Shown here in pieces: positions 6,948 to 12,135 of a stretch of DNA of 12,135 bases. Numbering within the stretch: the first letter of the stretch is position 1; each line of letters opens with the position of its first letter. Source of the stretch: CAYXVB01 sp964467785 (GTDB lineage Bacteria; Bdellovibrionota; UBA1018). Where the stretch lies: positions 1-12,135 of the forward strand of contig CAYXVB010000111.1 in NCBI GenBank assembly GCA_964467785.1, in the 5' to 3' direction. Made by a program: the position numbers and the translations under genes. The notes below the pieces were generated by a model. That model ran no database searches, was not told where the DNA came from, and saw nothing but the letters and a program-made list of their open reading frames with translations.

Positions 6948-8615
6948 TTGAACCAGCGCAAAAAGGTCGTGATTATTGGTGGAGTTGCTGGGGGCGCATC
7001 GACTGCGGCCCGGCTCAGGAGATTGGACGAAGGGGCTGAGATCCTCATGGTCGAGCGCGGCCCCTACATCTCCTTCGCCAACTGCGGGCTGCCGTACCAT
7101 ATCAGCGGAAAGATCGAAGACCGCGAGGAACTCATTTTGTTTACCTCCGAGGAGTTCTCCGAACGTTTCAATGTTCGGGTGCTGACCCGGACTGAGGCCA
7201 TGTCGATTGACTCCGCTAACCGCGAGATCGAACTTAAGGATCTCGCAACTGGCCGGGTATTTCGTGAGTCGTATGATCACCTTGTCCTCTCGCCCGGCGC
7301 GGAGCCAGTTCGGCCGCCCATACCGGGAGTGGATCTCCCAGGCGTGCTGACGCTTCGCAACGTTCCGGACCTCGACCGGATCATGGAATACATCCGTACC
7401 CAGGGTGTCAGAAGTGCCGTAGTGGTGGGAGGCGGCTTCATTGGTGTCGAGACCGCCGAAAACCTCATTGAGCGCGGAATCGAAACCTCGCTCATCGAGC
7501 GGGGTCCTCATGTCATGGGATTGTTGGACTCGGAGATCGCGGCCTTTCTCCAAACAGAAATGCGCTCACATGGCGCGCGCCTATTCACAGGGGTCAACCT
7601 CACGGCAATTCGCGAGGACGGCCGGCGGCTCGTGCTCACGCTTGAAGGCAGGCCGGACTTAACGACGGATCTCGTGATTCTTGCCATCGGAGTCAAGCCA
7701 GAGACCCGGCTCGCCGCGTCCGCGGGGATCAAGCTCGGGCCCCAGGGTGGCATCGCGGTGGATGACCGGATGCGAACTTCGAATCCCGCGATTTTCGCGG
7801 TTGGGGACGCGGTCGAAGTGCGTGATCGCGTGACGGGCGCGATCGGCCGTGTTCCGCTGGCGGGCCCGGCCAACCGACAGGGACGCGTGGTGGCGGACGT
7901 GATCTCGGGACGCGACACCCGATATCGCGGAACGCTCGGTACCAGCATCGTCAAGGTCTTTGGTCTCGCGGCGGCCAGCACGGGGCTTTCCGAAAAAGCT
8001 GCGCAACGAAACAATATCCCTTACGAAAAGGCCGTGATTCATTCCAAATCCCACGCGGGTTACTATCCCGGCGCCGAGCAGCTCATGCTCAAGATACTTT
8101 TCCACCCAGGGGATGGCGGGCTTCTCGGTGCGCAAGTGGTCGGGCGCGAGTCCGTGGACAAGCGTATTGATGTTCTGGCCACCGCGCTGGCCGCCGGCTG
8201 GACCGTGTACGATCTCGAGGACCTCGATCTCGCCTATGCACCTCCGTTTTCTAGTGCCAAGGACCCGGTCAACCACGTCGGCACGGTTGCGGCGGGCATT
8301 CTCCGGGGAGACCATCCCGCGATTTCTCTGGACCAGTTGCCGCGCGCGAAGGAGGAAGGGGCTTTTCTCCTCGACGTCCGGAGCGCAGAGGAATTTGCGC
8401 GGGGCTCTATCCCGGGGGCGCAAAACATCCCCGTGGATCAGCTTCGCAGCAACCTTGCCCGGATTCCCAAAGATCGCAAGATCGTGACGTATTGTGAGAT
8501 CGGCGTCCGAGGCTATCTTGCAGTTAGACAGTTGATGCAGAACAACTTTGATGCCGCGAATCTCCTGGGCGGCTATCGCCTTTGGAACGTAATCCGTAAC
8601 AACACGAATCTCTGA
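6948..8615 (+). CDS. CoA-disulfide / polysulfide reductase with C-terminal rhodanese domain
   Basis: This is a flavoprotein that uses NAD(P)H to reduce CoA disulfide, CoA persulfide or polysulfide, fused to a sulfur-transfer domain. Residues 7-20 (VVIIGGVAGGASTA) form the FAD-binding beta-alpha-beta motif. SFANCGLPYH contains Cys46, the single redox cysteine typical of CoA-disulfide reductases. VVVGGGFIGVETAE (158-171) is the NAD(P)H-binding motif and IFAVGDA (282-288) the second FAD motif. The dimerisation domain keeps the tyrosines expected at the active site (YY at 372-373; Tyr430 in AYAPPFSSAKDP). Residues about 458-555 are a rhodanese domain with LLDVRSAEEF and the catalytic loop around Cys516 (CEIGVR). 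The 555-residue length fits the CoADR-RHD/Npsr class. Which substrate it prefers cannot be told from sequence. It is expressed from its own promoter and is followed after 11 bases by a second rhodanese, so the pair probably handles persulfide sulfur in the cytoplasm. Confidence 0.92.
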   Translation: MNQRKKVVIIGGVAGGASTAARLRRLDEGAEILMVERGPYISFANCGLPYHISGKIEDREELILFTSEEFSERFNVRVLTRTEAMSIDSANREIELKDLATGRVFRESYDHLVLSPGAEPVRPPIPGVDLPGVLTLRNVPDLDRIMEYIRTQGVRSAVVVGGGFIGVETAENLIERGIETSLIERGPHVMGLLDSEIAAFLQTEMRSHGARLFTGVNLTAIREDGRRLVLTLEGRPDLTTDLVILAIGVKPETRLAASAGIKLGPQGGIAVDDRMRTSNPAIFAVGDAVEVRDRVTGAIGRVPLAGPANRQGRVVADVISGRDTRYRGTLGTSIVKVFGLAAASTGLSEKAAQRNNIPYEKAVIHSKSHAGYYPGAEQLMLKILFHPGDGGLLGAQVVGRESVDKRIDVLATALAAGWTVYDLEDLDLAYAPPFSSAKDPVNHVGTVAAGILRGDHPAISLDQLPRAKEEGAFLLDVRSAEEFARGSIPGAQNIPVDQLRSNLARIPKDRKIVTYCEIGVRGYLAVRQLMQNNFDAANLLGGYRLWNVIRNNTNL

Positions 8616-8626
8616 GGAGGATAGAC

Positions 8627-8944
8627 ATGAAGAATATCTCGATGAAGGAGTTGCATGAAAAGCTGGCCAAGTTGAGCGCTGATGAGCTCATTTTGGATGT
8701 CCGCAGCCCAGAGGAGTTCCGCAACGGACATGTTCCCGGCAGTAAGAATATTCCGGTAGACATCGTTTTAAAGCATGTTGCGGATCTAAAAAAATTCAAG
8801 ACGGTCTACATTCATTGTCAAGCCGGTGGTCGCGCTTCGATGGCGTTTGCCGCTCTCCAACAGGCAGGTCTCGATAACCTCGTCTGCGTTGGCCGCGGGG
8901 GCATGGGAGACTGGATGATGGCCGGTTTGCCGGTCGAGCGCTGA
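8627..8944 (+). CDS. Single-domain rhodanese (sulfurtransferase)
   Basis: This 105-residue cytoplasmic protein is one complete rhodanese domain, with no signal peptide. LILDVRSPEEFRNGHVPGSKNIP (about 21-43, shown here only as the conserved DVR, EEF, GHVPG and NIP elements) is followed by the active-site loop at 64-69, CQAGGR, in which Cys64 would carry the persulfide; DW near 95-96 is the usual C-terminal mark. A near-perfect ribosome site, GAGGAGG (8614-8620), overlaps the stop codon of the reductase gene and lies six bases before ATG 8627, so the two are co-translated from one mRNA. Together with the fused rhodanese of the reductase it could pass sulfane sulfur from thiosulfate, glutathione persulfide or polysulfide to the flavoprotein. 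The substrate is unknown; single-domain rhodaneses of this kind (GlpE/PspE-like) are functionally diverse. Confidence 0.92.
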   Translation: MKNISMKELHEKLAKLSADELILDVRSPEEFRNGHVPGSKNIPVDIVLKHVADLKKFKTVYIHCQAGGRASMAFAALQQAGLDNLVCVGRGGMGDWMMAGLPVER

Positions 8945-8966
8945 TTCGGGTGACTGTTTTGCGGCG

Positions 8967-9014
8967 ATTGGGCTAATGGGACCTCTTTGCTCTGAAAGGT
9001 CCCATTAGCCCAAT
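8967..9014. repeat. Perfect 18-bp inverted repeat (12-base loop) between convergent genes
   Basis: ATTGGGCTAATGGGACCT (8967-8984) is exactly complementary to AGGTCCCATTAGCCCAAT (8997-9014). In RNA this is a very stable hairpin on either strand. It lies 22 bases after the rhodanese stop and about 60 bases beyond the HAD stop, so it could end transcription from both sides. Neither flank has a T-tract, so it is not a standard intrinsic terminator; it may be a U-less terminator, an mRNA 3' stabiliser or a dispersed repeat. Confidence 0.85.
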
Positions 9015-9027
9015 ACCTCGCCTCAGG

Positions 9028-9042
9028 CCCATCCCTGATGGG
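9028..9042. repeat. Short hairpin downstream of the HAD gene
   Basis: CCCATC (9028-9033) and GATGGG (9037-9042) form a six-bp stem with a three-base loop, 33 bases beyond the HAD stop on the minus strand. There is no T-tract. It may help stop minus-strand transcripts together with the larger repeat, but it is weak evidence alone. Confidence 0.4.
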
Positions 9043-9074
9043 ATCGCCGTCTGCGAGTGCCTGGGGAATCGATT

Positions 9075-9734
9075 TCAGTCGACGAGCTGAAGGATTTCGG
9101 CCGGTCGTTCCACATAGTGGTATGGAGCGTATGCAGCCATCTGGTCGCGGTCGGCCATGAGGTCCCACAGCGCCGCAATGCCTCGCGCTCCAGCGCTCTG
9201 GGCGGCGCGCATGTCCGTCCAGGTGTCGCCGACGAAAAGTACTTCGGAAGGCTCCATATTCATTCGAGTGAGCGCCAGATGTAGACCTTCGGGAGATGGC
9301 TTTGGGTTGCCGACGTGGTCATTGGCAATCACGGTCACGAAGCGGTCCAACATCCCATGGTACTTGAGGATGACCTCGGTGGTGTTCCAACTGCGACCGG
9401 TGAAGATCGAAATCGGGATCGAACGTCGTTTCAGCTCCTCGAGAAGGTCCAGGATGCCGCTATGGAGCGGGACACGGTCCAGGTTGTCATCGAGGTATTG
9501 TCGGCAGGCCAGGTAGGCGTCCTCGGCCTTGCGTTCACAGCCCAGGATGGCGGCAAAGATCTTGTCTTCGCCCGGGCCAAAATACTTCATAAGTTCCAGC
9601 GGTTCGTGCTGAATGCCGCCCTGGCTCACAATGCCATGGTTAAATGCGGCGAAGGTCACTGAAAGCGAGTCGACCAAGGTACCGTCAAGATCGAAGACAA
9701 CTCCGCGAACTGGCTGATTTGGCTTTGTTTTCAT
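9075..9734 (-). CDS. HAD-superfamily phosphatase, phosphoglycolate-phosphatase-like
   Basis: This is a 219-residue hydrolase of the haloacid dehalogenase superfamily, expected to dephosphorylate a small metabolite in the cytoplasm. Motif I is VFDLDGTLVDS with nucleophile Asp15 and general acid Asp17. A helical cap follows at about residues 20-90, the position typical of subfamily I. Motif II is TGR with Thr112, motif III Lys145 in NPKPSPE, and motif IV VGDTWTDMRAA with Asp170 and Asp174. Order and spacing match phosphoglycolate phosphatase (Gph), PpaX-type pyrophosphatase and beta-phosphoglucomutase relatives; the substrate cannot be assigned from sequence. ATG 9734 gives the natural start just before motif I. 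There is no good ribosome site before it (only AGAAG at about 12 bases). It diverges from pepP with only 17 bases between start codons and converges on the rhodanese operon. Confidence 0.9.
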   Translation of the reverse strand: MKTKPNQPVRGVVFDLDGTLVDSLSVTFAAFNHGIVSQGGIQHEPLELMKYFGPGEDKIFAAILGCERKAEDAYLACRQYLDDNLDRVPLHSGILDLLEELKRRSIPISIFTGRSWNTTEVILKYHGMLDRFVTVIANDHVGNPKPSPEGLHLALTRMNMEPSEVLFVGDTWTDMRAAQSAGARGIAALWDLMADRDQMAAYAPYHYVERPAEILQLVD

Positions 9735-9751
9735 GTTAGGGTGCGTCTTCT

Positions 9752-11056
9752 ATGCTTCTCTCACACGTACCCGGCTATTTCAAGGCACGCAGGGACCGGC
9801 TGATGCAGGCCCACCCGACGGCAGCGTTTCTCCTCCCTTCCAGCGAGGAGCTGCTCCGCAACCCAGATGTCCACTTCCCGTTTCGCCAGGAAAGTAATTT
9901 CTACTACCTGACGGGCTTCGAAGAGCCCGAATCGTTCCTCTTGCTCGCCAAGGGTAAGACGATCCTCTTTGTTCGTCGCCGCGATCCCGAAAAGGAGATT
10001 TGGGAAGGAGAGCGTTACGGTACCGAGGGCGCTCTGAAAATTTTCGGCGTCGACGAAGCCTATCCGATCGATGAGCTCGAGTCCAAACTGCCCGAATTGC
10101 TCAAAGGCACGGAGGAAACCTACTACCGGATCGGCCACCACGAAGCGACCGATCGCAAGGTGCTCGCCGCGCTCGAAAAATACCGCGCCAGCCAGGGGCG
10201 CAGCGGTAAGCCGCTTTCCCCGTTGCACGATCCCGCTGAGACGCTCGGTGAGATGCGCCTCTTCAAGTCGGCCGAAGAAGCGGAACTGCTTCGCAAGGCC
10301 TGCCGGATCACGGCTGCCGCCCACAAGGCCGCCATGGTCGAAGTCCGCCCCGGCATGAACGAATTCGAAGTCGAGGCGATGGTCGACTATTACTTCCGCA
10401 AGAACGGCTGTCAGCGCGTCGGGTACGGCAGCATCATCGCGGGGGGAAAAAACGCCACCTGCCTGCACTACCGCTCTAATAACGAGCCGCTGCGCGACGG
10501 CGATTTACTCCTGATCGATGCCGGCGGCGAACATGGTTATTACACCAGCGACATCACCCGCACTTTCCCGGTGGGCCGCGCCTTTTCCAAGGCCCAGGCC
10601 ACGATCTACGAGCTGGTACTGAAATCCCAGAAGGAAGCCGTCGCGATGTGCCGGCCGGGCACGAAGCTTCCGGACATCCACAAGCACGTGTGCGAAGTGT
10701 TGACCGAAGGCCTCCTCTCGCTCGGGCTACTCAAAGGGGATCGTGACGAGCTCATTAAGAGCAGCGGCTTCAAGCGCTTTTTCCCCCACGGTACGAGCCA
10801 CTGGCTCGGTATGGACGTGCATGACGTCGGCCTCTACCTCAAGAATGGCGAGCCGCGAGCCCTGGAGCCGGGCATGTGTTTTACGGTCGAACCCGGCCTC
10901 TACATCCAGCCGAACGATCTGGAGGCGGACGCTCAATACCGCACCATCGGCGTACGGATCGAGGATGATATCCTCATCACGGTCTCCGGCCATGAAAACC
11001 TGACCCAGGACGCCCCTAAAGAGCGTGCGGAAATCGAAGCCCTCCGGAAGTTCTGA
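9752..11056 (+). CDS. pepP: Xaa-Pro aminopeptidase (M24B)
   Basis: PepP removes an N-terminal residue when proline is in second position, using a dinuclear metal centre. The 434-residue protein has the two expected parts: an N-terminal domain (about 1-165, with FPFRQESNFYYLTGF typical of aminopeptidase P) and a C-terminal pita-bread domain. The five metal ligands are all visible: Asp256 in LLIDAGGE, Asp267 in TSDITRTFP, His350 in HGTSHWLGMDVHD, Glu380 in TVEPGLYI and Glu404 in GVRIEDDILIT. The length matches E. coli PepP (about 440). ATG 9752 is the first start after the divergent HAD gene; AGGG about 10 bases upstream is a weak ribosome site. With only 17 bases of intergenic DNA, its promoter must lie inside the 5' part of the HAD gene, and I see no convincing one. 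Its stop overlaps the next start by one base. Confidence 0.95.
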   Translation: MLLSHVPGYFKARRDRLMQAHPTAAFLLPSSEELLRNPDVHFPFRQESNFYYLTGFEEPESFLLLAKGKTILFVRRRDPEKEIWEGERYGTEGALKIFGVDEAYPIDELESKLPELLKGTEETYYRIGHHEATDRKVLAALEKYRASQGRSGKPLSPLHDPAETLGEMRLFKSAEEAELLRKACRITAAAHKAAMVEVRPGMNEFEVEAMVDYYFRKNGCQRVGYGSIIAGGKNATCLHYRSNNEPLRDGDLLLIDAGGEHGYYTSDITRTFPVGRAFSKAQATIYELVLKSQKEAVAMCRPGTKLPDIHKHVCEVLTEGLLSLGLLKGDRDELIKSSGFKRFFPHGTSHWLGMDVHDVGLYLKNGEPRALEPGMCFTVEPGLYIQPNDLEADAQYRTIGVRIEDDILITVSGHENLTQDAPKERAEIEALRKF

Positions 11057-12102
11057 TGTCGAAAATCGCAGTACCTCATCCCGTCCGCCTGGGGCCATTC
11101 GAGCTCGAGCACCCGTTTATCCTCGCGCCTATGGCCGGGATCACCAATTCTCCTTTTCGCCGGCTGATGCGCCGGAAGAAGAGCGCGCTCGTCATCTCGG
11201 AACTCGTATCCGCCAATGGCCTTGAATATGGGGGCCAGAAAACCCACGACCTGCTCCGTTTTCACGAAGAGGAACGGCGGGTGGGGCTTCAAATTTTTGG
11301 CGAGGTACCTGAACATTTGGTCAAAGGCGCGCAGCACATCGAAAAGCTGGGCGCGGACTTCGTCGATTTGAACCTGGGCTGTCCAGTGCCCAAAGTGGTC
11401 AAAAAGGGCGCAGGCTCAGCGATGTGTCGAGACCCGATTTCGCTCGGCAAAATTCTCGAGGCGATGGTCCAGGCGGTCAAGATCCCCGTCACGATCAAGA
11501 TCCGCACAGGCTGGGACGCGGGATCGCGCAACGCGCTGGACGTGATTCATGCGGCTCGCGATGCAGGCGTGACCTGGGTGGCGATTCACGGCCGCACCCG
11601 TGCACAGGGTTACAGCGGCGAGGCGGACTGGGATTTCATCGGCGAGGTCGCCGCCAAGAGCCCGCTTCCGATCATCGGCAACGGCGACATCACCACCGCG
11701 GAACTCGCAGTCCGTCGCGCGCGTGACTACGGTTGCGCGGCGGTGATGATCGGCCGGGGTGCGCTTCGTAATCCGTTCTTGTTCGCTCAGTCCGCCGCTC
11801 TATGGAGCGGCGATGCAATGCAGCTCCTGCGTCCCGAGGACTACGTTGGCCTGATCATCGAACAAAAACAGCTTCTCACGGAGACCTATCCGAACCCGCG
11901 CAATGCGATGATCCATGCGCGCAAGGTCCTGGCCTGGTACTCCTCGGGGTTCCCGGGCTGCCATGAGGTCCGCAAAAAGGTCTTTTCGCTTCCCGATCCG
12001 GAGCAGCTCTGGGATGAGGCGGTGGCATTCTTCGAGACGATCTCCCGCAAGCGGGATCTTACATTCATGTCCGAGCCGTTATTGATGGGTGCGCACGGGT
12101 AA
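11056..12102 (+). CDS. dusB: tRNA-dihydrouridine synthase, DusB-like
   Basis: Dus enzymes reduce specific uridines in tRNA to dihydrouridine with FMN and NAD(P)H. The 348-residue protein is an FMN-binding TIM barrel plus a C-terminal helical tRNA-binding domain. ILAPMAGITNSPFR (22-35) is the N-terminal FMN-phosphate and substrate loop. LNLGCPVPKV holds the catalytic Cys109, the proton donor. IKIRTGW (147-153) carries the flavin lysine, HGRTRAQGYSG (178-188) the conserved His, and IIGNGDI and GRGALRNPF the C-terminal phosphate-binding loops. The GCPVPKVVKKGAGSA pattern and length favour the DusB group over DusA or DusC; bacteria with a single Dus often have this type. Start and stop overlap pepP as TGATG, with GGAAG (11046-11050) five bases upstream, so translation is coupled. 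No functional link between peptide trimming and tRNA modification is evident. Only 33 bases follow the stop. Confidence 0.93.
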   Translation: MSKIAVPHPVRLGPFELEHPFILAPMAGITNSPFRRLMRRKKSALVISELVSANGLEYGGQKTHDLLRFHEEERRVGLQIFGEVPEHLVKGAQHIEKLGADFVDLNLGCPVPKVVKKGAGSAMCRDPISLGKILEAMVQAVKIPVTIKIRTGWDAGSRNALDVIHAARDAGVTWVAIHGRTRAQGYSGEADWDFIGEVAAKSPLPIIGNGDITTAELAVRRARDYGCAAVMIGRGALRNPFLFAQSAALWSGDAMQLLRPEDYVGLIIEQKQLLTETYPNPRNAMIHARKVLAWYSSGFPGCHEVRKKVFSLPDPEQLWDEAVAFFETISRKRDLTFMSEPLLMGAHG

Positions 12103-12135
12103 AGCTCCGTCTTTCCGGAAATGCTCCGAGCGTTA

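Noticed and set aside
12121..12135. ATG 12121 (MLRAL) as the start of the next gene
   Set aside because: Only five codons are visible, and the GGAA before it is too close to the ATG to act as a normal ribosome site.

Overview
This is a GC-rich bacterial chromosome segment, densely packed with genes of housekeeping or metabolic character. Gene content points to a flagellated, diderm proteobacterium-like organism: a chemoreceptor, a signal-peptide-bearing beta-barrel candidate, a biosynthetic-type arginine decarboxylase SpeA and 4-hydroxyphenylpyruvate dioxygenase. The chemoreceptor tip (IVFQTKLLSFNASVEAARAG) resembles chemoreceptors I associate with Bdellovibrionota and deltaproteobacterial lineages. 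That taxonomic placement is an inference from memory, not a search result. I see no rRNA, tRNA, CRISPR array, transposase or phage gene. No gene-free stretch exceeds 300 bases; the longest is about 217 bases, between the barrel gene and the chemoreceptor.

Layout, left to right. (1) The 3' three quarters of speA (+), cut by the window edge. (2) A 139-base leader, then a secreted protein of unknown function with a divergent patatin-like N-terminus (+), then hppD (+), whose 3' end overlaps a small outer-membrane barrel candidate (+). A strong intrinsic terminator closes this block. (3) A sharply AT-rich spacer with a sigma-28-like promoter almost touching the start codon of a chemoreceptor gene (+). 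That gene's reading frame is broken by one apparent extra G about 85 codons from its end. (4) A very good sigma-70 promoter with nested inverted repeats drives a two-gene sulfur operon: a CoA-disulfide/polysulfide reductase fused to a rhodanese, then a single-domain rhodanese (+). (5) A convergent intergenic region with a perfect 18-bp inverted repeat separates this from a HAD phosphatase (-). (6) Only 17 bases from the HAD start codon, in the divergent direction, begins pepP (Xaa-Pro aminopeptidase), which overlaps a dusB-like tRNA-dihydrouridine synthase by one base (+).

Functionally the window covers polyamine synthesis, tyrosine catabolism, chemotaxis, persulfide handling, peptide trimming and tRNA modification. 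I did not find a convincing undescribed multi-gene system. The points most worth checking are the frameshifted chemoreceptor with its possibly leaderless sigma-28 promoter, the nested repeats at the sulfur-operon promoter, the patatin-like protein lacking the usual catalytic Asp motif, the 18-bp repeat, and the unusual overlap of hppD with the barrel gene.
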